Source: Pycnopodia helianthoides (lineage: Eukaryota > Echinodermata > Asteroidea > Forcipulatida > Asteriidae). From it: DNA of 64,000 nt. The notes below the pieces were generated by a model that saw nothing but the letters and a program-made list of their open reading frames with translations, did not search any database and was not told the DNA's origin. Made by a program: the position numbers and the translations under genes. This document shows positions 22,534-33,600 of the stretch, in pieces. The stretch's first letter is position 1. Each line of letters begins with the position of its first letter. Where the stretch lies: positions 8,343,725-8,407,724 of the forward strand of contig CM063256.1 of assembly GCA_032158295.1 (NCBI GenBank). Reading direction: 5' to 3'.

Positions 22534-22640
22534 ATCACTGGGCTAAAGTTTGTTTATTTGCCATTATTGTTGTGAAGTGCATTGAGACTTATGTGCGAAG
22601 CTCTATACAAGAACTGTGTTACTATTATTATCTCAAAAAG
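22534..22640 (+). mobile_element. LINE-type 3' tail
   Basis: GTGAAGTGCATTGAGACTTA then GCGAAGCTCTATACAAGAAC ending in TTACTATTATTAT matches the 3' tails of the LINE at 19350 and the SINE at 48490. No coding part is left. Confidence 0.6.
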
Positions 22641-22908
22641 GCTAATTCTCTGAATCCATGCATGTTTATTTGTGTGTTGGACAACAAGGAAATTTGGTCT
22701 GATAATATGAACAGCATAATTTGTCCTTAAAGGAGGTGTATCATGTGTTTCCTGAAGGATTCTTGCCAGTAAAGTTGAACTTTAGCCCCTCTACAGCTCA
22801 AAGTATTGACTTTATGCTGACCACAAGCCTAGCCAAGTTTGGGATTGTTTGTGTTGGCCGCAAGTTCATTATGTACTTAATGTACATTCTACATAGTCCT
22901 GCAGCCGA
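22641..22908. other. Unassigned spacer
   Basis: No feature supported. Confidence 0.5.
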
Positions 22909-23069
22909 TTTTACGAAGCACTAGGATTAATCCTATCTTGAGTTAGGATGAGTAACTCGTCCTAACTTAGGATGGGTTTAATGCGTCCTAACGTCTATGG
23001 ATACGGAACTGAACTTGTCCTAAGTCCTTAGATTAATCCTAAGTTAGGAAGAGTTTGGTGAAATCGGCG
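22909..23069. mobile_element. Family F fold-back MITE, copy 3
   Basis: CCGATTTTACGAAGCACTAG at the left and GTTTGGTGAAATCGGCGG at the right, with AGTTAGGATGAGTAACTCGT and CTAAGTTAGGAAGAG inside. GCAG flanks both sides. Confidence 0.82.
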
Positions 23070-23145
23070 GCAGGTCCTTGCTCTATAGTCCTAGTTTGGG
23101 TCAAAACTTGGTAAGGATATTGTAAAACAAACCTGTAGTTTATCA

Positions 23146-23344
23146 GGGCCCAATTTCATAGAGCTGCTTAAGCACAAAAAGTAGCTAAGCACGACAACAT
23201 TGGGCTTACCAGAATAAGGTTACCGGCCAAACTGCCATGTCACATACATGTACAATTTGTGACTGGTACCCTCATCATTTTTGCTTAGCAGACAATTGTT
23301 AGGCAATATTTTCTGCTTTAAAGCAGCTCTACGAAATTGGGCCC
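23146..23344 (+). mobile_element. Family H fold-back MITE
   Basis: CAG|GGCCCAATTTCATAG at the left, CTACGAAATTGGGCC|CAG at the right. Full-length and well preserved, with CAG on both sides. Confidence 0.9.
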
Positions 23345-23696
23345 AGGTCGGTCCCAGCAAGAGGGTATCTTTAAAGTCACCGCTCAATTGTGATGACTGC
23401 TTTATAGTGTTTACAATCACTGTGCAGAAATTTGACAGCTACTAAAACACATGAAAATTAAGTATGGAGACCTGTCAGAAAATGCTATGGTATGCTGACT
23501 ACAAGGTCAGACTTAGGTCCCCTTTGTGAGAGGTGTAATGATAGCTAACAATTTGCAACTCCCAGGGTCTGTTCATGTTTAAAACTGTAACATATTTTGT
23601 AAGCAGCTTGTTACCAGCCACACTTGTTGAATATCACCACTTTATGTGCATGCAGTAGCTGGGACGACACTAAAGGTTGTAGGCTACTCTGAACGG
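23345..23696. other. Unassigned spacer
   Basis: No feature supported. Confidence 0.5.
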
Positions 23697-23843
23697 CAGC
23701 CGATTTCATGAAACTTCACGTATCTGCGTAAAGTCCACTTGTGCAGGACTTCTTGTGTTAGCGGTGCACAACTTGTGCAAAAGAATAATGTTGCGGAAGT
23801 GGGCTTACGCAGTTGCGTAGAGTTTTTGTGAAATTGGCTGCGG
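23697..23843. mobile_element. Family G fold-back MITE, copy 1
   Basis: 147 bp, GCCGATTTCATGAAACTTCA at the left, AGTTTTTGTGAAATTGGCTG at the right, internal arms CTGCGTAAAGTCCACTTGTG and GTGGGCTTACGCAG. The second copy, at 43067-43210, sits in a SINE. Confidence 0.85.
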
Positions 23844-24329
23844 GAATGTATAGCTCCAATAATGGTAGCATGTGTGTAGGCCCTACAAGTATGGTTAATT
23901 GATGACCAACCATGGACAGCAGATTGGAAACTAGTTATCTGTCATGCTTTTCAGCTGATTAGTTGATTTCCTCTGTTTATTTATTATTAGGCTTAAATTA
24001 ACCGGAAAACACTGTACAAAGTTAAGTGTGGTTGGTCATTTCCTCTTCTTCTCTTTTGCAATTACAAAGTTTTACACTGAATCTACAGACATGACAGATG
24101 AGCCATACATGTACATGGATCAGTTAGCTTGTAGCTGGGACCAGTTAGCTTGTAAATGTACATTGTACTAGTCCGATTGCTTTTTCACTAGTCCAAATTT
24201 CTAATGAACTAGGGATGCTTTTCAACACTGAACTAGCCAGCCGGACCTCTTCTAGGAGAGAATCCTGACTGGTCCTCATGTGTTTCAACTGGCATTTGCC
24301 CAGCGGACCACTTTGTAGGGAGAACGCTG
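23844..24329. other. Unassigned; GCATGCAACTT-family remnant at 23930-24075
   Basis: TTCAGCTGATTAGTTGATTT, ACACTGTACAAAGTTAAG and TTGCAATTACAAAGTTTTAC resemble the element at 43584-43730, but the ends are worn. Confidence 0.45.
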
Positions 24330-24510
24330 AGATTGGTAAATACTCCCAAAATAAATTACCATAACAATTTTGTGAGAAGCACTGCAGCTGTTGATAGTAT
24401 AAACTGTTTTGAGAAAGGATTCCCTTAGAAATAATATGGTTTGGAAAATGTTTCACCCCAAAACATTTGAATCTGAGAAACGATTCATGCATGAATCGTT
24501 TCTCAGATTT
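24330..24510 (+). mobile_element. TTAA MITE family B, 5' half with perfect 40-bp palindrome
   Basis: GATTGGTAAATACTCCCAAA to GTTTGGAAAATGTTTCACCC matches the left part of family B. It ends in the perfect palindrome 24470-24509 (half-site AATCTGAGAAACGATTCATG). The right half of the element is missing. Confidence 0.8.
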
Positions 24511-25203
24511 TTGAGGGTGGATGTCCATTCACGAATGCTGCGGCAAGAGATGCAGTTGGTAGGTACCCTTCGCTCAGCCCCAGCGGCCTATCCATGACCG
24601 CTGGGATGGGCTAATCAGCTTGCACAGATTCTTGTTCAGGAAGTACGTCATACGTGCAGTGCTTGCAGTGTGAGTGTGATGCATGATGGGACTGACCATG
24701 GGACTGAGCATTAACGTTAAGGATACGTTTGCCCATCCCAGCGCCATTGGTTTCAAGGCAAGGTGCTGGGGACGAGCGAATTGGTACCCCCAAAACAAAA
24801 CTTTGATGAATTTGACATTATTGTGATAATAGAGTGACATTTTGTGCTGTTTTCTCAGTAAGTGGACACTGTATTCAGCTGAAACTTGTGATCCTTATTG
24901 TATCTTGCTTTATGATTTTGCCTATAAATCAGCATTAAAAATGTAAAAAACAAAAACAATCTATGAACCTAGCTTTAAACTTGTCAAACACGTACATAAA
25001 AAAAAACTGTTTGTTATTGTTAGTACATGTATTATTGCAAGTTTTGCAAAGTTTGTTTTCGAATGTATTTTGTTCACAAGGGTATATTTGTACCCGAAAG
25101 TACATGAATGTACGCATGATTGGAGCCCAACACATGTGTACAGATGTATGTAGAACCCTTTGAATGTTGTTCCGAACATGCATGTAGCCACGTTATTGGA
25201 TTA
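24511..25203. other. Unassigned spacer
   Basis: No gene. GCGGCCTATCCATGACCGCT at 24584 is a small hairpin. Several 60-90-codon frames here have no family resemblance. Confidence 0.5.
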
Positions 25204-26027
25204 CAGGGCTCGAATTTGACACTGGACCGCAGGCCCGGGGCCAGTGGGTTTAGTGTCGGGCCAGTAAGTTAATGATCCGACAAGTCCGGTGGTCTTTTTC
25301 AATTGAATAACAACGTACATGTTCCTCACTGTGTCATATCTTGAACAGAAACAAATTATGTTCAATTATGTTGACTTTGAGTCTGACCTAAACCTTATAA
25401 TTCTATTGAGTAATGAAGTATGCTTAATACCCAAAGAGACAAATGAGAAATCTTCCCTTACACGTGTACATGTCGTAGAGTAATGAAGTACAAAATGGGC
25501 ATATTGTCAGGAATCAGGAAGTTTTTTTTTCTCCTTTTGATTCTGGTCTTGTACATGTATATTTCTGGTCCAGTAAACACGTTGAGCTGCAAAGCCCTGA
25601 GGCCTTGTGGAGTTTTTTCTCCTTAAAGGAACATTACAGAAATAGTTTTTGCTAACAAAACAGTTGCTGGCAGTGTAAGCACTTTATGTAATCCACCATA
25701 TACATAAACTGACAAACCTGTAGAAGTTTAAGATCGATTGGCCATCTGGGTCACGAGAAAATAGTGAAAAACCGATTACACATTTGCATGAAATCATGAA
25801 GATTCAACAAATGAATAAAATGCTCACTGAGCGATAAACTCAAAACGGAAAATTAGTTTATTCATTTCTCATCAAATATGGCATTTCAGACAGAAATATT
25901 TCAAGGGATGATTTCTACTATCATCATCATTAGACCGTGTAAGTTTTACGTAAATCTGTGATCAAAAGTATATTTTACAAGTTTTTTTCTTACCAATTCT
26001 GTAATGTTCCTTTAAGTTAGAGCCCTG
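25204..26027 (+). mobile_element. Family J element, copy 2, interrupted by a MITE
   Basis: Left end CAGGGCTCGAATTTGACACT, right end GTTAGAGCCCTG. The host is cut at a TTAA near its right end by the family A MITE at 25623-26015; removing it restores the usual 430-bp element. Confidence 0.9.
25623..26015 (-). mobile_element. TTAA MITE family A, copy 3 (reverse)
   Basis: Flanked by TTAA at 25623-25626 and 26012-26015 inside a family J element. Full-length, reverse orientation (TTTTTGCTAACAAAACAGTT at the left). Confidence 0.94.
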
Positions 26028-27379
26028 GATTAGTTGATAAGTTTGTGATGGTGCCAACTTTTTTAGTTCATACTAAGGCCTTAAAAAAAATTAATGTTAT
26101 GTTGACTTAACGGGCCAGAAAAAAACAGGATAGGTAGGCAGGTTTTTTTCCTCCCAGCAATGAAAATGACATGTTTTCTATTTGTTTTAGACTTCCAAGA
26201 AAGCAGCCCATGTATTCACCAATGTGAAACAGAGCGCAGTATAGTGGGAGTCTGGTACGCGACTATACATGTACAGTACATGCGCATCTATCTCCGTACT
26301 ACTGAAGTATCGGGCCTGTGCAATCTTCTGCATGTTCGTTGTGCGAAAACATTGTGCACTCCAAAGTTCCACGCGCGCTATCGTCATACCACAATGAGAA
26401 ACGGCCAGAAATGGTTTCAAACGTATTTATAACTAATTTCTATAGATTTTGAATACTAAACTTCTTCCCTCAAAAAAACCCCCCAAATACCCAGGGTCGG
26501 CCGTATATGTAGGGTCGGTCAGGTTACGCCAACATAACAATTATTTTTTTGTTTGGCCTAAGCTACATTCATGTGCCTCGTCTTGTCAATAGTAAATATT
26601 TCATTCTTTCATTGCAAGCTTTTGCATGCCTCGGAGGCATGGAGTGTACACGCACACATGTCAACAAAAGTCTACATCTATATATGTACTTTGAAAAGTT
26701 AACACACAATGTTTAATGATGATATAAAAATATCCTTTACATTGAAGGTTCAACAGGAGCGCTTCTTAATGCTTGCGGATCACTGGATCAGTGATCAGTG
26801 TTGCAGTTCATCCGGTTATTATTCAAGCACTTTGACCTTGAACTTAAGGATATTGAAGGGCAGTGTTGAAAAGTAAAATGTATATCGGAACTTTGTCAAT
26901 CTTACCATCGCAATAGACTTCAAGTCGTGCATATATCGAAAATGAAAAAACAACTCAAAGACTATATTTCTCTATGGGATCAACTCCTCTCTTTAAATCA
27001 TATTTATACAAAATTCTTGCAAACAAAAAATAACCATCAGTTGAGCCAATTTCTTAATTTGTTTACAAGTAACTGGAAACAGGTAAAGTCTTATTCTCAG
27101 GTTTTCTTCGTTATTTTGTTGAATTGAGTTTACTATCATCATATTGTTTATTACTTAGTACTTCATATCCAACAACATAATTTTCATGGGTACGTTAAAC
27201 TGAAATAATTGACAAAACAAAATCCCGCCCAGGTAAAACTCCATGTATGGTTTGGACCACAATATTCCCGGAAGTTTGAATACGCACGAGAATAGCACAG
27301 TCTATAGGCTGCCTCAATGCTGCCGGCTTGGCCTGGTAGTGGTTTCCCTCTTGGTTTCAGATTTCATTCCCATTGTTGT
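26028..27379. other. Unassigned spacer upstream of NRBP1 exon a
   Basis: No exon recognised; I looked for an exon ending in KRREE or similar with a donor and saw none. The frame 26160-26432 has no family resemblance. Confidence 0.5.
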
Positions 27380-27465
27380 TGTTTTTTCTTGTCATTCCCT
27401 GAGCACTTTGCAACCCTAGGAAAAGGCGCTTTATAAATGGTGTTATTATTATTATTATTATTAGT
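27380..27465 (+). mobile_element. LINE-type 3' tail next to exon a
   Basis: TTCCCTGAGCACTTTGCAAC, AAAAGGCGCTTTATAAATGG and (ATT)n to 27463. Same tail type as at 19350. It ends about 75 bp before the NRBP1 exon. Confidence 0.6.
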
Positions 27466-27539
27466 CAACAAGGCTTCCAAAAAGCTGTTGAGACGTGGTT
27501 TTGACTTCTTCTTCTGTCTTGTTTGATCTTGCTTTCCAG

Positions 27540-27662
27540 GTAACTCAACGGGATGTACCAGGCATCGATGTGGCTTACTTGGCCATGGACGCAGAGGACG
27601 GGGTGGAGGTGGTCTGGAACGAAGTGCAATTCTCTGCTCGGAGAGTCTTCAAGGAACAAGAG
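27540..27662 (+). CDS. NRBP1: NRBP1 exon a (N-lobe start, degenerate VAIK)
   Basis: 123 bp, phase 0 at both ends, acceptor ctttccag and donor gtaaga. It encodes 41 residues beginning VTQRDVPGIDVAYLAMD and containing GVEVVWNEVQF. The homologous vertebrate exon has the same length as I recall it. The position of the ATP-binding lysine is asparagine (VVWN). The preceding vertebrate exon ends in a basic-acidic stretch (KRREE); I looked for an equivalent upstream and did not find one. The exon sits between a LINE tail that ends 75 bp upstream and a SINE that starts about 18 bp downstream of the donor. Confidence 0.95.
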
Positions 27663-30600
27663 GTAAGACGTAGCTTTAATAAATAATAGTGGCTTCATAT
27701 CCGTCACTCAGTGTTGCTCAAGGTGCTTCAACATTCAGTATTTTCCTGCAAGGTATTGTGGAGCTACGTTTTTTGTTAGTATTAGACCTATTCTTTTACA
27801 TAGCACAATATATTATGGTTTACAAGGTGCTGTGGCGCAATATGCTGCCAATCAAACCAGGAACAATGGGGCCAACCCCTTCTCTTTACAATAAGTGCAC
27901 TGGGTTCTTTTACGTGCATTACACATCACTCGGGACCTACGGCTTTATGTCCCATCCAAAGGGCGCAGCAAGAATGGTTAAGTGTCCTGCTTAAGGACAC
28001 AAGTGTCACGACCGGGACTCGAACCCACACTCTGCCGATCAGAAACACCAGAGCTTGAGTCCGGTGCTCTTATCCGCTCAGTTTCTTCTTATTGTACAGT
28101 TGCCTTATAAAGTGAACATTGTTGCACTTTTCAATCAAAATCTTGATCCTACAATTAGTGGCCACTAATCAGCTGGAAAGCTTTCATCAACAATTTCAAA
28201 TAATTGCTGTTTGTTGGAAAACAGAGTCTTCGTCACATGAAAGGAAAATGTGTTTTAGGCCCATTTCGAAACCAAGACTTCTGCTTGGGCTTGGGCTCCG
28301 GATGGGGATCAAGCCATCCATGCACAAAATAACAAACTTGTGAAAATTTGAACTCAATTGGTCACCGAAGTTGCAAGATAATAATGGAAGAAAAAACACC
28401 CTTGTCACATGAAGTTGTGTGCTTTCAGATGCTTGATTTCGAGACCTCACGCGTGAGGTCTCAAAATCAATTCAAATATTTTACTTCTTTCTCAAAAATT
28501 ACATTACTTCAGAGGGAGCCATTTCTCACAATGTTTTATACTATCAACAGCTCTCCATTGCTCGTTAACGAGTAAGTTGTTATGCTAACAATTATTTTGA
28601 GTAATTACCAATATTGTCCAGTGCCTTTAAAGGCAGGATATACTTTTGGTAATTGTCTAAGACCAGTATCCTCACTTGTTGTATCCATACATTTACATAA
28701 AATAACAAACCTGTGAAAATTGGGGTTCAGTTGGTCATCGAAGTTGCAAGAAAATAGGAAAAAAAACACCCTTGTTGCATAGAATTGTGTGCTTTCAAAT
28801 GCCTGAGAAAGGCTTCATGCTTGAAGCCTCTCAGAGTCAAATATTTTAGTAAGAAATTACCTCTTTCTAAGAAACTATATTACTTTAGAGGGATATGGAA
28901 AAGGTTTGCGGTGACAACTTCTGATCGTCTTCTGGAGAAAAGCGCTTTTCTCCAGAAGACGATCAGAGCATACTGATCGAAACGTCGAGTTAACCAACGG
29001 TTCTTTATAGAACCACCCCAACTCAATACAGTATTACATGGTTGTCACCGCAAACCTTTTCCATATCGTATTTCCACCATGCAAAGTTTCAAATCCTACT
29101 TTAGAGGGAGTCGTTTCTCACAATGTTTTATACTATCAGCAGCTCTCAGGTGCTCCTTACCAATTAAGATTTTAAATATGGTGATGTATTTCTTGAGTAA
29201 TTACCAAAAGTATCTACTGCCTTTAAAGGAACATTACAGATTTGGTTTTTGCTAACAAAACAGTTGCTGGCAGTGTAAGCACTTTATGTAATCCACCATA
29301 TACATAAACTGACAAACCTGTAGAAGTTTGAGATCGATCGGCCATCTGGGTCACGAGAAAATAGTGAAAAACCGATTACACATTTGCATGAAATCATATA
29401 GAGCGATAGACTCCAATCGGAAAATTATTTTATTAATTTCTCATCAAATATGGCATTTCAGACAGAAATAATTCACTATCATCATCATTAGACCTTGTAA
29501 GTTTTATGTAAATCTGTGATCAAAAAGTATATTTTACAAGTTCTTTTCTTACCAATTCTGTAATGTTCCTTTTAGGAAAGTGCACATCTTTTTAATAACT
29601 GACCAAGCTCAAGCCATGGTTTCGAAAGAACAATTGATTAATCATCTTCTTTGGTGGGGAAAATGAGAACAAAGGTCCAGACAAAATTAAACCTGGCATG
29701 CTACTTCATAGAGGCAACGGAGGCCAGGGTTCTCCCTAGGATTTGTCAAAACTGGGGGACATTCTGGACCCGAATTTCGGAAGTTGGCCAAAGCAAGCTG
29801 ATTTGACACGAGGTCCTCGAGTGTTTTTCTTTACTTGGTGATTTATCTTTGGTTTTAAAAAGCCCTACTGTGCAATCTGGGGGCTTTCTAAATGGTTTTT
29901 ATCTTGATGAGTTTTGTGAATTTTGATCTGAAGTGAAAAGAGGAAAAACAATATTATGATTTTCATTTTTTGGCGTATTGGCCATAATTCATGTCGATAC
30001 GCTAGCTTGTACGTTGGGAGAATCCTGAAGGCAATTGCCTCCACTGCGCCTGTCGCCTTAGTGCCCTTTCTAACGTTCAAGTAGAAAGTTACTATGCTTT
30101 CAATGAGTTTCCCTTCACTTAGGAAAAAAAAATGCTTTGCCCTTACAACAGTGAAGTAAAAGGGTTAATTGTGTATGCGTTCCTGCCATGCGTAGGCGAT
30201 TTGATCGTTCCATCTGTTGCAGAAATAACAATCAAAATGCTCTTCAGGTGCAATTATAACATAGTTTTCCCCGTCGGTCAATCCTTTATTGGTTTTATTG
30301 TTATATTTTTTACTTATCATATTCATTTTAGTATTATTGTTATTATTATTTTGTGTTTATTTATATTTATTTATTTTTTTTTTTTTGGGGGGGGGGGGTT
30401 TATGGGGTTAGCGGATTTAAGATGTAATCAATTTTAATATTTGATAATAAAGTCAAATCAAATTACAAATTGCTGTGACGAAGAATGCTCCGTTCACACT
30501 TCATGATCTTGTCCTTGTCTGTCTTCTCCACAAAAATGTTTAGCACTACAAAAAAAAGTGAGAAAGAGACACCTATTTAATTTTACTTCCCGGCCGGAAA

Positions 30601-33600
30601 TGACAGTTATTTTTAGAGGCGACAAGGTGACAGACTGATTTGGGTTCACTCAATTATTGTAACGTGTTTAGTATTGATTTTAAAATATTAATATATTAGC
30701 AGAGTTTTAGAATGCAGTGTTTTGGAAGTAAACCTGTGTTGGTCTGGAACCCAGACTTAATAGATGTAAAACAAATGATTCTGCAGCAGTTATCTCACCC
30801 TTCTACATACTTTTATTCTCTCTCCAATTTCACTATAATTTGATGGCATAACACAGTTTTGTTGTTCGGTGTTTGTTTCTTTTGGCAAACACGAGCCCGG
30901 AAACTAATTTTATCTTAAAAATAACAAAAAATCAAATTGAAGTACTGTCCGTTTTAGCGTACTTTATTGTTTGAGTCAACAGCAGACAACGTTGTTGGAC
31001 CGAAGCCACCTGTTCATGCCATCCTCCCACCGTTTTACCCGGTATGAATAACAAGAAATGTCCGACGGTATTAAGTAATTTCCGGCCGACATGAAAAGTC
31101 AGAGGGAGGGATTTGTCCGCGTCTCCTTGGTACAAATTAACAGGACTCACAAACTTCCTGGCAGGTCCCGGTACAATCCATACCCTGGGGAAAGCTCTTT
31201 TCTAGACGATGAGCTTCATTTGTTGCTCTTCTGGATTATCTTTCTCTTTTTTTGTTGAATACTGTTTGCGATTCCTTCATTATTTTTCCGTAAGAATTTA
31301 CACCGGCTTCATTTGTTGCTCTTCTGGATTATCTTTTTCTTTTTGTTGAGTACTGTTTGCGATTCCTTCATTATTTTTCGTAAGTCTAGGGCTCAGAATT
31401 TACACCGGCTTCATTTGTTGCTCTTCTGGATTATCTTTTTCTTTTTGTTGAGTACTGTTTGCGATTCCTTCATTATTTTTCCGTAAGTCAAGGGCTCAGA
31501 ATTTACACGGCTTCATTTGTTGCTCTCTGGGGTCTTTTTCTTTTTGTTGAGTCTGTTTGCGATTCCTTCATTATTTTTCCGTAAGTCCAGGGCTCAAATT
31601 TACACTAGACTGCAGGCCCGAGGCCAGTGTTTTTTAGCATTGGGCTAGTAAACATTATTTTCAATAAGCCTAGGGCTCAAAATTTACACTGGACTGCAGG
31701 CCTGAGGCCAGTAAACTTACGACTGGATAAGTCTGGCGGTCTGGTGTTTTTTAATTATAATACATGTACCTTCACCTCATCTTTTGTTTACATGGAACAA
31801 ATTAAACTAAAATCCTTTTTTGTTGAATTCCGTTTGCGATTCCTTCATTATTTTCTAATAAGTTCATGGCTCAAAATTTGAACTGGACTGCAGGCTCGAG
31901 GCCAGTGTTTTTTAACATTGGGGCCAGTAAACATTGTTTCCATAAGTCTAGGGTTCAAAGTTTACGCTGGACTGCAGGCCCGAGGCCAGTGTTTTTTAGC
32001 ATTGGGCCGTGGGCCAGTAAACTTACGACCGGACAAGTCTGGCGGTCTTGTGCTTTTGAATGATAATACCTTCACCTCATCTTTCATTTACATGGAACAA
32101 ATTAATTTCAAATGTTGACTTTGCGTCTGATAAATATCTTTGAATTTTGTTGAGTATAAAAGTTACCCATAAGATCAAGTAAAAACAAATTAATTGTGAC
32201 ACTGTGTAGACAGTTTTTTTTCTCATAATATGACTCTGGTCTTGTAACCAAATTTCTGGTCCAGTAAAACTTAAAGATATTGTAACCAGTGTCAACCAAA
32301 TCCTCAAGTTAACTCAAATCTTACATGTATAAATATTTTGTAATCTAATGATACATGTACATGTACATGTACCATCTCACAAGCTTTGCTACATTGTTGT
32401 TGTTAGTGTAATTGTGATGTTGTTGATGATGTGTTGTTTTTTTTTTGGGGGGGGGGTGGTTTGTTTTGTCTGTTTGTTTGTTTGTTTGGTTTCTTTTTGG
32501 GTGGAGAGATAAATCGTAATAGACCCTTCCCATGAAATATGCAAATTGAACATCGCGCATGCGCACTCTCCCTACATGGTTGGCAAAATGAGTGAACATT
32601 GCGCCTTTTTGCATGGGACTGATGGTGGCGTGACGCACATGCGTTTGTGCGTCTGCCTTGTGCACAATTCTACGGCGTTTGCCAACCAGCAGCGTCTGTA
32701 CGCATGCGTGATTGTAATTTACATATTTCATGGGAAGGGTCTATGAATCTAACAAATCAATTTCTCTAGATGTAACTATGCATGTTAGAAGTGAATAACT
32801 TGGACCCCTCGTGCTCCAATTTCAAGTAACTTTGGTCGTCTTATTCCTGGATTCTTGCTTAACACCTTAAGCAAGCCATTTGGTGTAGAGGCAAACTTGA
32901 TGCTTTGTGTCGTCTCCTTTGTGCACCATTTCTAACGGCGATTTCCATAACCAGCAAAGCGTCTTTTCTCTGCTTTTTAAAAATTTGTACTTTTACATAT
33001 TTTCCCATGGGTAAGAAGGGTCTTTGGAATCTACAAATTCAATTTCTCCTGGGCATGTAAGCACTTATGTTACCAATAATAACTTGGACCCCTCGTGCTC
33101 CAATTTCAAGTAACTTTGGTCGTCTTATTCCTGGATTCTTGCTTAACACCTTAAGTCAAGAAACCAATCTTACACCATTCCTTTAAGGTTATTGATAGAG
33201 GCCCAATCGCTTGAATGCTTAATGTATGTCAGTATCAATCCCTCAGTCTTGTGGATTCCTTTCATCACCAAATTCGAGCCCTGATGTCAATAACCCAAGA
33301 ATTTTGAATCTAAGCTGTTTTTCTCTTGTCTGTTTTCGAAAAACTTTGATACTTTGCTGACCGGATACTTTGTTCTCGTAATGGCAGTACTCCTTAGAAG
33401 GGGCTTCTTTTAAAGGAACATTACAGAATTGTTTTTTGCTAACAAAACAGTTGCTGGCAGTGTAAGCACTTTATGTAATCCACCATATACATAAATGACA
33501 AACCTGTAGAAGTTTGAGATCGATCGGCCATCTGGGTCACAAGAAAATAGTGAAAAACCGATTACACATTTGCAGAAATTTATAGATTCAAAAATGAATA

